DNA of 64,000 nucleotides. Origin: Desarmillaria ectypa. Its lineage: Eukaryota; Basidiomycota; Agaricomycetes; Agaricales; Physalacriaceae. Shown here piece after piece: positions 36,371 to 47,700 of this stretch (positions within the stretch are counted from its first letter, which is position 1; each line of letters begins with the position of its first letter). The notes beneath the pieces are model-generated. The model ran no database searches, was not told the origin of the DNA, and worked only from the letters and a program-made list of their open reading frames with translations. The translations under genes were made by a program, and so were the position numbers. The stretch spans positions 2,356,001 to 2,420,000 of the forward strand of contig JAUDYN010000006.1 of assembly GCA_030407005.1 (NCBI GenBank). Reading direction: 5' to 3'.

Positions 36371-37480
36371 GACAGTCGTTAAGCCGGCTTGATGAGAGAT
36401 GAGTGACAAAGTACTTTGTCTATTTCTGGTTCAGAGGAGCTATCTGAAAACTTACAGGTTAGCGAATTCTTCAGGATCTAACGATGTATAGACATCGACG
36501 AAAAGAGTAGGAGTTCAAAGAGGGTCAAAGGAAAAAAAAAAAGTGCGCCTGCCTGTTTGATCAGATTGACGGATTAAAGATGAGTTAAATCAAATTAATT
36601 TCCAATTATTGGAGGGATGGCTGGTACTGGCAAGACAAAAACATGCTAACTCACTACTTTGGTCATAAGCTTGTGTGTCTTTCTTTCCCGATTGAACAGC
36701 GTCGAGAGAACCGAGGGGGGTGAACATTCCATCTCGGACAGCGGAGTATGCATGAACCATAGGGATCCAGACTCTGACCCATTATGAGTTCTGGGTCGCT
36801 AATAAGACCAACAGTATGCCTTGGCCATGAATACCAGCCTAGCGAGGCCAAGGGGAATTCTTGGTCTGATTGTGACAGTTCATACCTCTGCCTTCCACTC
36901 CCCATGACAGTAGCCTTTTTGACCATTTTGACCGATAGTCCCCCCCCCCCCCCCGGGAGTCGATTCGATGTCCTGCCTGACATTATCATCCTTCTCATCG
37001 TCGAACATCATGGAACATCATTAAGTCGGTTTGATGAGAGATGAGTGACAAAGCGCTTCGTCTATTTCTATTTGAAAATTCCCAGGTTCACGAGTCTTTA
37101 AAATATAACGATGAATAGGCATCGACGAAAGACGTAAGAGTAGGACATCAAAGCAGAAGTGGAAAAAATAGCATCTGTCTGTTTGATTAGATCGAGGGAT
37201 TGAAGGCTAGTCAAATCACATTAATTTCCGATTATTGGAGGCACTGGTTGGTAAGACAAAACACGGCACTAGTGACTCACTAGTTTGGTTATAAGCTTGT
37301 GACTTTCCTTCGCGATTGACCAGCACCTAGAGAACCGAGTTTAAGGAGGGGAATGAACGTTCTGTCTCGGTCAACGGAGTACGCGTGAATGAGCCAAAGG
37401 ATACAGACACTTTCCCATTACGATTTCTGGATCGTTGATAAGACCATAAGAACAATAGTGTACCTTGGCCACGAACACCA
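36225..37480. repeat. Imperfect tandem duplication of the permease promoter and first exon
   Basis: Two copies of about 0.62-0.64 kb lie in tandem, roughly 36225-36866 and 36867-37480. Matching landmarks are the GATGAGAGATGAGTGACAAAG block (36391 and 37033), TTTCCNATTATTGGAGG (near 36600 and 37225), ATAAGCTTGTG (36665 and 37290) and GAGAACCGAG (near 36715 and 37330). Copy one contains the working first exon of the permease and its upstream region. Copy two repeats both further upstream. The copies differ by many substitutions and small indels, so the event is not recent. Ends are approximate. Confidence 0.75.
36886..37011 (-). pseudogene. Spare copy of permease exon 1, with a homopolymer tract
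   Basis: This segment repeats the permease first exon from the double ATG to the splice donor (MMFDDEKDDNVRQDIEST, then after the tract a stretch matching the end of the real exon, up to GTATGA). It is 126 nt, against 118 nt in the working copy, mainly because of a 15-C run (36940-36954, G on the coding strand). With 15 G the frame after the run does not match the working exon; 13 or 16 would restore it. It is either a dead duplicate or an alternative first exon. Confidence 0.65.
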
Positions 37481-38820
37481 GCCTAAAAGGCTAACCGTTA
37501 GTACGACCCCGGCTCAGCAGCAGTCTCGTAATCGATGAACTAATTAGACATATCATACTCGTGTCTTGGCGCGCGTGTATCACGGGCAGCGAGACGCGCT
37601 AGCTGGAAGTATGCTCGTCTCTGCTATGCAAAACAAAAATTGCGTTGAATAACATCTCGGTAGGATTATTTTGAGAGGCGCGTACCCAACGAAGAGTCGA
37701 AGCCGTCTTGCGTATGCGGTTTGTTCCACGGGATACTTGGAGCACAGTATTGTATTATTTCCGCGGCCAACATCATGAGGGCTTACCCACGGCAAAAGGA
37801 GCAATGCCCGTCGCGACTCGTTTCAGGTTGTCTTTTGGAGGACTTTCCGCCAGTTTAAGGTCCAGGTCGGTTGTCTCTGAGCGGTAACGTATTGTCTTTT
37901 GAAGGCGGTGAATCTATACACACGGATGCATTGAAGCAGACTGCTGATGGGCGGGTAGATGATGGCGTTTAAACCGAGAACATAGACGTTCTGGAGTCTT
38001 CGTCTATGGGCTATGAGTCTAAGAGTTTCATTGAACTATCGCACGAGAGCGTGAGCGGGTCAAAAAATTCTGCTTATAAAATAGCTATTATAGAGTCATA
38101 TCGGTGCGATACTTATCAGGAAGGACAAGGCAGTCTCAGAGGACGCGATTTCGTCAACCCGTTCCGTTTTAACTTTGAAGGCACAGCTGAAACGTTCTTC
38201 TGGAACATACAAGCAACAGAGGTGGCAATGTACTTCTAGGTTTTGGAGAGCTAAACAGACAAATGAGAATGGGGGTAGGCGCCTCCCCCTTGGAACCTAC
38301 AGAAAGAGCAAACACAGACATGATGGGGTACGGTCACGGCCCGGAAGGGCCCGGGTGTTCATGTGACCGTCCAGCTCTACAACCGCTGACCTGGCAACGG
38401 TCCCTGCTGCCATCTCTAGTATGCGCTTTTCCTGAAGTAACAGACACATCACGACACAAAGCGAAACGCGAAATAGTTTTTCGAACTCCCCCGCAGTGAT
38501 GGTAACCAATGCAACCCCATCAATCACTTCCTAGGTACGAAGTCTTAGTCCTTTGTATGTAGAGCTAAGAGCGTATCTTCGTGTTATCGTTAAGCATTGT
38601 CGCTCACAGAGGGTCGCGATCCATTCTTCGATATTTCCACAGGTCTGTTAGTGGAAATTCTCTGGAGATACCGGCTGTCAGTACATCCAAGAGGAACTTG
38701 TGCAAATGGCTTTAGGCTCTCGAAGCTATGTAACTCTGGATTCCATTGCATATAGCCATGAAACCCTCTCAATGTGAATATGATAATCATTCGGTTTCAA
38801 TCTGGAGTCCTGAAAAACAT
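37481..38820. other. Intergenic region
   Basis: No supportable gene. Open frames of 60-78 codons on both strands lack family motifs or acceptable starts. The distal end is the upstream region of the GH16-type gene. Confidence 0.35.
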
Positions 38821-38828
38821 TATAAAAG
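38821..38828 (+). promoter_or_regulatory. TATA-like box of the GH16-type gene
   Basis: TATAAAAG lies 41 bases before the ATG at 38862, a usual position for a strongly expressed secreted-protein gene in fungi with a short leader. Seen directly; its activity is inferred. Confidence 0.5.
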
Positions 38829-38861
38829 AGCAGCTAGGTGTGTCAGTCTTGTCCAACAACA

Positions 38862-40014
38862 ATGACGATCCTCACATTCGCTTCAGCTGTCTTTCTTCTC
38901 TTACCGTACGTCATAGGAAATCGAGTCCTCTTTTCTCGCCAGAACTCCTGTGATACCTATATCATCTCAGGAATATCTGGTGGGTTCACAGAACAAGTCT
39001 CTGTCGACTTCACTTCTGTCCAGTCTGGCGGGAACGCTGCAAACTTCCTTTCGTGGGTCTTCAGACTGACCGATCAATCCTTGTATTCTTACTCTTGATC
39101 AGGCAGCACCGTCTCTCTATCAGCGACTACAATGTTGCCTCGACCCCAATCGCACACGATTTTGGTCCTGGGAACGTTCTCCTTGGGAATGGTGTTCTTC
39201 AGCTTAAAGTCACCTCTTACAGTGGGAACGACAGTGTCAAGTCTGCTGAAGTTGTGACCGACGATACTTTTGCGTACGCCTCTGTCCGAACGGTACTCAA
39301 ATCCAGCGCTACAGCTGGGGTCTGCGAGGGAAATTTCTTCTATTGTCAGTTCCCTCTCGTTCTGACATTGCATGGATCTGACCAATTTCTTATTAGTGAG
39401 TGACACGCAAGAGACTGATATCGAAATCTTAACATCTACGACTCTCACTGGGAACGATTATGTTCCTGCTGGAGTTTGGACGACCAACCAGGTGGCGTTG
39501 TCTTGTTGGAAACGTGTGTACTATGAAGCTCAGGCATTTCCAGGCTACCACTGAGGGCGAGACCAAAACTACTGACAACGTGGAATTCACATTCGATCCA
39601 TCCCAGGACTTTCATGGTGAGTCAGACGGCATATGGTGAAAAAAAGTCTGTGCTCAGCTGCTATGCGTTATGCAGAATATCGTATCGACGTGCGTCATCT
39701 TTCGTCATCATGTATACCGCCACTCTGACGCATCTATGCAGTGGTCTCCTTCAGCAACAACCTTCTACATCGATGGTGTTCAAATAAACAACTTTTCGGA
39801 CAACGTAGGCTCAATACTTCGTAAAAACTGGCCTCGCATGACTCCCTCATAGGTTCCTTGGGAAAGTGGCTACTGGATCTGGAATGCTTGGAGCAGCGGC
39901 GACCCGTACTGGTCCAATGGACCTCCTACTGCCGATTCAGTCACTGAGATCAGGTCGATTGAGTTGTACAAGGGATATACTTCGACGACTTCGGGCACTA
40001 TTTGTAACATTTAA
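38862..40014 (+). CDS. Secreted glycoside hydrolase family 16-type protein
   Basis: Seven exons, 38862-39052, 39103-39344, 39397-39491, 39544-39616, 39676-39689, 39742-39804 and 39853-40014, give 279 residues. The N-terminus MTILTFASAVFLLLPYVIG is a signal peptide. The catalytic motif ETDIEIL matches the GH16 pattern E-x-D-x-E, and the C-terminal half has the jelly-roll strands expected after it (TTFYIDGVQ, WIWNAWSSGDPYW). GH16 enzymes cleave or transfer beta-1,3/1,4-glucans; the acceptor and substrate cannot be told here. One exon is only 14 nt. A second possible acceptor for exon 2 (after 39123) would remove seven residues and keep the frame. It is likely secreted to the wall or medium. Confidence 0.85.
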
Positions 40015-40118
40015 TAACCCCAATATTTGGTTGAATCATACCCTCGACCTCGAATTTTTTTTTTGAATATCGCTAAAAGTTATTTATGACAGTTGTTCGC
40101 CAAATCGCCTGGAATCCT

Positions 40119-40982
40119 TCATTCCCAGTTCTGAGGCAGTGTCGGTCTTTGACGTTCTTTTCTTTTTTCCTGCCACCGTTTCTGGTCCTCTTCCACCTCA
40201 TCCTTCAGCTTTTGCGAGACCTTGAGCTGATATTCTTCCCGCTTGCGAGACACTAGTTTCCTCAGCTCGTTCTCAAACCTCGTCCGTGATGTGGCTGCTA
40301 CATCCTGCCTCTCTTCCCGCGGTATTGCTTTTAGATCCTCCTGGAAATTGAGAGTCTCGACGCATGCTTCTTGATAATATTCCTTGATCGTCTCCGTGCA
40401 TTGTTTTAAGGCGCTCTCTGCTATGGGATTGGCGTCGAATCGCTCTTGCTATTAGTAACATTATTCCTAGTCTGTGATGATGAGGTATGTCATACGCACA
40501 ATGACCGCATCAGGATACAATATCTCCCCATCGCTATCTTCCTCTACGCGAAAATTAAATTCATACAACCGCAACTGATGCCCATTCCATCGAAACGACT
40601 GTGCGACCTCATTTTGTTCCTGCTTCGTTCTCTTCCAGTCAGAGACCCTCAAGTTCCCCTCCCTAAGCTTGCTGAAGAATATGTCCCGAACTTTCTTCAG
40701 GTGCTGCTTCTCCAGGACGATCTCCACCTCTCTTATAAGGTCTGGTGCATCAGTCCCAGCACTCCTCAGCATGCCCGTCGTTTCGGCACGCCGAGCAAGG
40801 AATTCCTTCTCGTAGCTGGAAAGTTCTTCTTGATAACCTCGCCATATTTGTCTGATCTGTTGGCTTTGAGGGGATTCGAGTTGCCTGTGGGGTTTGCGCT
40901 CGTGTTCTCCCATGGTTGTCTGGTAGATGGGCAATGGGTTATCTAAGCGCCCTAGCTCAGCGTGATCAATACTAGGGTTCAT
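40119..40982 (-). CDS. Coil-turn-coil protein
   Basis: Two exons, 40982-40500 and 40448-40119, give 270 residues. The first exon encodes a mixed charged segment with DWKRTKQEQNEV and an aromatic-rich strand-like part (RWNGHQLRLYEFNF). The second encodes two long helices: ALKQCTETIKEYYQEACVETL, a turn with KAIPREERQDV, and a second helix rich in R, E and K. The layout matches the helix-turn-helix pattern in the proteins at 3456-7074, 9482-12906 and 23792-24667. No function is known. A second in-frame methionine (residue 24) is an alternative start. It converges with the GH16-type gene at 104 bases. Confidence 0.65.
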
Positions 40983-40997
40983 GTGATAGAAGAGGCT

Positions 40998-42016
40998 TCA
41001 CTTCAACTTGGACGATGCGGCAGGCGTCTTCACTGAGGACATCGCTTGCAGGGAACGTCTAGGACGAAACGTGAACAACGGTCAATGCGTTATACATGCA
41101 GCCGATTGCTTTCTATGTCTGTCTATACATGTTTGATGAAATATTACTGTTTCAGATACTTCTTCCCATTCAAGGTGAACCTGTGGAGCACCTAGCGTTG
41201 AGAATCCTGTACCAAAAAGCAGAAAAACAGACGACGAACCTATAGTCCCATCCTTCGGGCTTCTCACTGCTTATGAGATGCCAGTACGCTTCGGCGTGGG
41301 CAGGCCCACTTTTGAGGAAGTCAGGATATGCCGGGTAGTTGCCATCGTCGGAAACGAGGAACGCAAAGTGGAATCTATTTTCTGGACTGAGGTCCGCCGC
41401 CGATATGGATTAGGACTTGCCAACGTACCTCGGGTCCTCTTTATTCTTCGTAAAGGCGTTCCAGAATTGTTCAATGAGATAAACGGCGTGTGCTTTTTCT
41501 TTGATTAGGTCGAAAAACTGGCCATGGGCCTGGTGAACAAATGGACCCTTGTTTCCGGTAACGATGAAGGCTTTCGGCGCGGTTGAGGTTAGCGTCAAGG
41601 AATGGAACTGCTGAGCTGCGGCATAGATGCTATTCCCTATCGCTGTCGACTGTTCAAAATCCTCGAGAGACATCGACAGGGGATCTGAGGCAACATTGGG
41701 CTGCTTGAACACCACAGCTAAATGGCAGTGCTTGGTGAAATTTAGGTTGACGGAATTTAATTATCTCAAACGCACCATTGAAAATCACGACATTAGGAGG
41801 GCCGAGCTCATCAGAAACTGTCTTGAACGCCTGCAAGACGCTATCCGGCTTGGTCGCATCGACCTTGACGGGGAAGAGCCCATCTTTCTTTAGGGCTTCG
41901 ACATCTGGGTTGCGTGAGCCAAGTACGACTTTGTATTGGTGCTTCTGGAGGGTGAGAGCGACGGATCGACCGACGTTGGCTCCAGCACCGATGATCAAGG
42001 CTACCAAGGACGACAT
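40998..42016 (-). CDS. Short-chain dehydrogenase/reductase, 3' end unresolved
   Basis: Exons 42016-41776, 41717-41429 and one from 41386 to about 41234 join in frame. The N-terminus SLVALIIGAGANVGRSVAL has the glycine motif of the Rossmann fold. Other landmarks are VVLGSRNP, KVDATKPDSV and NVVIFNGA (the NNAG position, here FNG). The classical catalytic Ser-Tyr-Lys is not obvious: the expected serine strand reads AFIVTGNKG and the YxxxK position is weak. It may be an atypical member or a non-catalytic one. After WDYR a donor GTTCGT is followed by several possible acceptors. The last exon proposed here ends at 40998, but a readthrough stop near 41179 is also possible. Its substrate is unknown. 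Confidence 0.6.
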
Positions 42017-42055
42017 TTGAGGGGAATAAATTATGCTAGCCCGTCAGAACAATGA

Positions 42056-42241
42056 TGCTCTTTATACTGAATAATATGGGGGATCTATCAAATTATGCCG
42101 AGATATACCAGGATTACTTACCAATATTTTGAGATTAGTGATAAATGGTGTTCTTTATGCTGAATAACATGAGACATTTGTCAGATTATGCCGAGAGATA
42201 TCAGGATTACTTACCAATATTTTGAAATTAATGGTATTAAT
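42056..42241. repeat. Two tandem copies of a 93-bp unit in a divergent promoter
   Basis: Unit one (42056-42148) and unit two (from 42149) align with about four fifths identity. They share a CTTTAT-x-CTGAATAA start, the core ATTATGCCGAGA and a common CAGGATTACTTACCAATATT block. They fill most of the 290 bases between the start codons of the dehydrogenase (-) and TSC13 (+). Confidence 0.8.
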
Positions 42242-42306
42242 GCGGTATTATTAGCAAGATTGCCAATACGTAATCAGGATTAGTTCCCTTTCAATACGTT
42301 GGTGCA

Positions 42307-43585
42307 ATGGTGTCGGTGACCGTATCTGCTGTAGCCAACAAGCCTCCTCCGTTCGCTCGCAAAGAGCTTCCATTGACTGTCGACGTTTCTTCTGACGCTA
42401 CTGTAGGCGATATCAAGGCCAAGGTTGCTCAAAAAATACCCAAGGTCTGACGTGTGTACGTTGCATCTTATTGTAGTATTAACAAAATGGCAGCTTTACG
42501 CGTCGAGGCAGAAGATAACCCTAAAGAACGAGAGGAAGGCTCTCGGTGATGAGTTAAAGCTGTCGGAAGCTGGCTTGGGGAGCGGAGGGGAGCTGGAGGT
42601 GAAGGACTTGGGTCCCCAACTCAACTGGAAGCTGGTATTTATCATTGAATATGTGGGTGCTATATTTCTGTTATTGTGGCCGTCTCATCATATATGTTAG
42701 CTTGGTCCTATGCTCATACATCCTCTCTTCTACTACTTCCCTCAATTGTTCTATGGAAAAGCGGTAGTGCACAGTGACCTGCAAAGGTAGGTACATCTTT
42801 GTCCCAGCACACATTCGGCTCATCACTACTAAGATATATCTTCACCTTTGTCATGCTACACTATGCAAAACGCGAGCTGGAGACCTTGTTGTGAGTTGGA
42901 CATCGGGATCTTGGACTAGCCTCATCGCGTTTGGCCAGCGTTCACCGGTTCTCCCATGGTACTATGCCGGCTAGAAACATATTTAAAAAGTACGTGATTG
43001 TCGCTTTGAACCCTTTGGTACTTACATCTTCCACACAGCTCATTCCACTATCATGTTCTCGGTGGTACGTATCAGTGTCCTGTGTCACCTATGCAGGACC
43101 TCAGAATTTCCTAGGCCTATTTTTCGCTTTCGATATATATCGGGGTAAATACTCAGCAGACTCTGCGTTCATTAAAGGAAGCGTCATGGAAGATGAACGT
43201 TTCCTGTGGGCATGCACCGGATTGTGGACCGTGCGTGATGCTTCTCTTTCTTCTCTCCATTTTCTCACTTCACCGATAGTTCTTCGAGCTATCCAACCTG
43301 TCAACGCACTTGACTCTTCGAAACTTGCGCCCCGCGGGAACAAAGAAACGGGGGATTCCGAAGGGCTACGGGTTTGGACTGGTATCGTGTCCCAACTACA
43401 CGTTTGAAGTTTTAGGCTGGATCGTTGTTTGCGTTATGTCGAGGAGCTTGGCAGCGTGCTTTTTCACTGTGGCGGGTGCTGGCCAAATGGCAATCTGGGC
43501 CTTAGCGAAGCATAGAAACTACAAGAAGGAGTTTGGGAAGGAATTTCCGAGAGGAAGGAAAGCGATGTTCCCGTTCATTTTGTAG
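42307..43585 (+). CDS. TSC13: Very-long-chain enoyl-CoA reductase TSC13
   Basis: Eight exons, 42307-42444, 42494-42652, 42701-42786, 42834-42890, 42939-42989, 43039-43064, 43115-43230 and 43280-43585, give 312 residues, close to yeast Tsc13 (310). The N-terminus is a ubiquitin-like fold (VDVSSDATVGDIKAKVAQK). The membrane reductase domain follows with [61 protein letters not shown] and LVSCPNYTFEVLGW. The C-terminal YKKEFGKEFPRGRKAMFPFIL is nearly diagnostic. The enzyme catalyses the last step of each fatty-acid elongation cycle in the endoplasmic reticulum, reducing the trans-2-enoyl-CoA with NADPH. Exon 6 is 26 nt. It shares a promoter region with the dehydrogenase at 42016. Confidence 0.93.
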
Positions 43586-43972
43586 TCTTCGGACTCCGTT
43601 TTACTTGTTTTAATCATATGTAATGTGCTCTGCCTCTAGCAAATGAAAACCGTTCGACACCAGCATGTTGATGCTGTGACCCTCCAAACTTGTTCAATAC
43701 ATCCAGTTCCATTCTGATGTCCAAATACTGGTACCATTACATTGTTCTAGGTACACAAACATCGACGGACACTGGTACTTATATCATATCTCAAGAATCT
43801 GATTCTCTTGGCAATTTCTTTGAGTTTCCTTTGGTTTCCTTTGATTGCACTCGTGGTCCGTGATTGCCTACGAGATGGCCATTTGGCTGTAGGATCGACT
43901 ACATGTGGAACAGCATGTGCTACTTATCGGGAAGCTATAAAAGAGCTTCACAGCACTTGGCCGTGAATAAGA
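43586..43972. other. Intergenic region
   Basis: No gene is seen. It contains the 3' region of TSC13 and the promoter of the small protein at 43973. A CTTTGGTTTCCTTTGATT run lies upstream of that start. Confidence 0.3.
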
Positions 43973-44605
43973 ATGCTGCGCTCGCTCTTGTTCTGCGTAC
44001 TACTGGGCACTTGTACCGTCTACTACTTCAACCACCAGATTCGCCAATCCATGTCTGTCCTCCTTTCTTCATCCTCCGACCTAACAGCCTGGCGCACACG
44101 TGCCCAGTCTTACTCTTCCCCCGATGCGTACTCCCCGGTTCGCGCCAACCTCGCCCTCGTCGCCCTGCGCAACAGTCAGGCCGAGCACTTCGGTTTCACC
44201 CTCGCGGTATTCAAAGATAAAGTTGCCATCGATGCCAACGGTAACATCCTCGTTCTCTCAGAGGAGGATTACACCAGCATGATGGCTCTCGCCAACCAGG
44301 CAGTGGAGCTCCCTGACACGGGTTCCTTCAGGAATACATGGAGGATTGAGCATCTTGTCACTGAAAAGCCCATAGATCGGCTTTTGATTGCGGTTGGCAC
44401 TGACATGAAGGAAGTCAGCGTGCAGGGCTATGACAAGGAGAAGAAGACTTTGAAGAATCCCGTTGGTGATATCACAGAGCTCCCATCCGTACTGAGTGAC
44501 TTGATGGAAGCTGTTATGAAGGGCAGAGAGGGATATACGTTCCACAGGAACCAGGTCGATCCAGAAAATATTCGAAAAGTGAAGTCTATTTTGGGGGAGG
44601 TGTAA
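43973..44605 (+). CDS. Small protein with N-terminal membrane anchor or signal
   Basis: One open frame of 210 residues with an ATG start. The N-terminus MLRSLLFCVLLGTCTVYYF is a signal peptide or signal anchor. The rest is soluble, with WRIEHLVTEKPIDRLLIAVGTD, alternating strands and helices, and a C-terminal helix (ENIRKVKSILGEV). No family is recognised. It may be secreted or held in a membrane. The gene converges with the histidine kinase at 139 bases. Confidence 0.6.
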   Translation: MLRSLLFCVLLGTCTVYYFNHQIRQSMSVLLSSSSDLTAWRTRAQSYSSPDAYSPVRANLALVALRNSQAEHFGFTLAVFKDKVAIDANGNILVLSEEDYTSMMALANQAVELPDTGSFRNTWRIEHLVTEKPIDRLLIAVGTDMKEVSVQGYDKEKKTLKNPVGDITELPSVLSDLMEAVMKGREGYTFHRNQVDPENIRKVKSILGEV

Positions 44606-44744
44606 TGACAGTTGTATTAAGGTATCATGTAAAGGAAAACATAGTGATAACGGTACAAAAATTATAAATGCACGCATCAAATCCAAGAACGATATCCGGT
44701 ACAGCTGATGATATTCTTTAAATCGGGTATTTGGCGCACGCAGC

Positions 44745-47700
44745 TCAAATCGAGGCAGGCACTCGCCGTAGCAAATTACGAGAGGGATTCTTTTCAGACG
44801 CAAGTTTATGTATTGCGTTGAGCAAGTCTCCTCGACGAAGTGGTTCTGTCAGCCATTATTAGCATTGATAGAGCATTAATGAGATAAATCGTACTGGTAA
44901 TATGGTCGTCCATGCCTGCCTGCAGGCATCGCTCGCGGTCACCAATCACTGCATCCACGTAAGCATAAACACATCGGATGACATACTGCTACCCACTAGC
45001 GTGCGCTGTCAGCGCTATAATCGGTATCCTTGACAATCCGGTCAGTAGCTCATATGAACGAATAATTTCAGTTGCCTCCATTCCGCCCATAAACGGCATT
45101 GACACGTCCATCTACTCTCTGTCAGTAAGCAAAAGGTGATCAAAGTGTATACTCACCAGTATTACGTCGAACGGCTTGTTCTGAAGCACGCTGTTCTTGT
45201 ACAACTCAACTGCCTGGTTTCCATTCTCCGCAATTGCAACAGAGTGCCCATATTTTTCCAGAATCTTCACCGCCAGCTTCTGGTTTACCAAATTGTCCTC
45301 GGCGAGTAGAATATCGTAACGTAGGTCGCTCTGCACAGTCACAGGGTTCACCGTGTTGGACTCCAAGGCAGCTATTAACGCAAATGAAAGGTCCTGGGGC
45401 GTTACCGGCGTCGTCAGCTGCGCCGTAATACTATTGTCCAAACACCATTTCACTGCCGAAGGATGATGAGTGGAGCACGCAACGTCAGAGTAAGTGAAGC
45501 ATACAGTTTAGTCGAGACACGGAAGGTGCAAGCAATACAATGGGAACATATCTGAAGTGATCCAGCTCGCGGATATTCTCAGTCTAAGGAACCGTTAGCT
45601 ACAGTTTTGAGGACAGTCTCCGATACTTACGACGGTAAGAGAATCCACGACAACCGTATCGATATGTGGACATTGTGATTCATTGGCAACTTCTGTCACT
45701 GAACGTACAACATGGGGCTTCAGGCCAAGTTGTGCTATTCGATCCGCCACTCCGGTCTTGTCACCCAGAGTGTCGACAAACAATATCGTCCGGTTCGTGA
45801 ACGGCGTCATCTTAGTCGTGATATTTTCCATTGACACATGACTTATCCGAGAGCTGATTGTGAAGAAGAACCTGCTCCCCTTGCCTACCTCGCTCTCGAC
45901 CCACATATTACCTTGCATCAGTGATACTAGGCGCTTCGATATTGATAATCCAAGTCCCGTCCCACCATACTCCTGCACAGAAAGTATTAGTTAGAACATA
46001 TAATAAGGGAGACGAGCATACCCTAGTGGTAGATCCATCTGCTTGACAGAACGTATCAAAGATCATGTTCAACTTGGCCCTGGGAATACCAATCCCAGTA
46101 TCTGCGACGCAAAATTCCAGCGTTACGGTGTGGTCGTCCAACGCCACCAGTCGTGCGCTCAGTGCGACAAGTCCTTTGCGGGAAATTTTCGGAGGCGTAA
46201 ATTTGATCGCATTACCAACAAGGTTTGTTATCACCTGGCGCAACCGTAATGAATCGCCAATGAGATGATCGGGGATGTCGGGCGCAATGTCGAAAGTTAG
46301 GTCCAGATTATTCTGCGATGCACGTGCAACTAACGTCTTGAGCATGCCGAAAACTGTGTGGCGTAGGGAGAATGAAACGGCTTCCATAGTCATCCGCCCA
46401 GCCTCAACTATCGAGCATCAGCATCAGCATCAAGTGCGTTGACAGAAAAGAAGTTATTACTCTTCGAGATATCCAGAATATCATCAATAATCAATAGTAG
46501 TGATCGCGCGAGACTGTGGACGAGAAGGAGACTCTCCCTCTGCGATCGGTTGAGATCACTATCCAAAGTCAGCTCGGTCATTCCGATGATACCGTTCATA
46601 GGTGTTCTACACTTTTTTTTGAGCAAGGGAATGGCCGGCGGGAAAAAGGAAACTTTTACCGGATCTCATGCGACATATTCGCCAAGAACTCACTCTTACT
46701 TCTATTGGCCAACTCGGCAGCCTCCCTGGCGGCAGTGTTCTTTTGGATGCTATCTCGCAGATTGAACACCATGCTGTTAATGTGCGACTTCAAAGAGTCC
46801 ATTTCGCCACTTGCTTCAACAGTGATGAAACGAGTGAAGTCGCCATCCATTGCCGCAGCCGAGATTTGGGCAAACCCACGGACTTGGGTTGTCAAATTTC
46901 CTGCCATGGCATTCACAGAAAGCCTTAGATTAATTCGCTTGAGAAACAGCGCGTGAACGGAGAAGGATACATACGTTATCTCTTGCCAGATACCTTGGAC
47001 GTTTCCTACATCCGCGACGCCACCCAGCTTGCCTTCCGTCCCCACTTCCCGAGCTACCTTCTTGACCTCGACAGCAAAAATATCCAGCTGGTCAATCATC
47101 TTATTGATCGTCTCGACCAACTCTAGCATCTCTCCTGATACGGATAGGCCCACAATCTTTTGCGTCAGATCACCATGCGCCACAGCTGACTACATGATAA
47201 ACAAATTATAAATACGGGACAAAGATAGTATTTAAAATGAGGACTCACTGTAGCGATCGCAATAGCTCGCACTTGATTTGTCAGCTGTAGGGCAATAAAT
47301 GAGAATTTGAGAGTGACCAAGACAGAGAACGTACGTTACTAGCCATAACGTTGACGTTATCCGTCAAAGCTTTCCACGTTCCGGCAACATTCTTTACTTG
47401 AGCTTGACCGCCCAACCTGCCTTCGGTACCAACCTCCCTGGCTACTCTGGTAACCTGATAAAGAGACAACGTTCATATACAGCATAGATGATTGATGAAA
47501 TGACGTACCTCATCCGCAAATACACTCAATGATGAGGTCATTTGATTCACGGTTTCCTTCAGCTCTAGAAACTCTCCTTTTACATCAATCTCCACGCGCT
47601 TCGATAGGTCGCCACCAGCCACAGCTTTGGTTACTGCTGCGATCGACCGTACCTGGTTCGTGAGATTCATTGCCATCAGGTTCACATTATCTGTCAAAGC

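Noticed and set aside
43065..43096. A 32-nt intron in TSC13
   Set aside because: A later acceptor at 43114 gives a normal 50-nt intron and a better family match (GGLFFAFDIYR).
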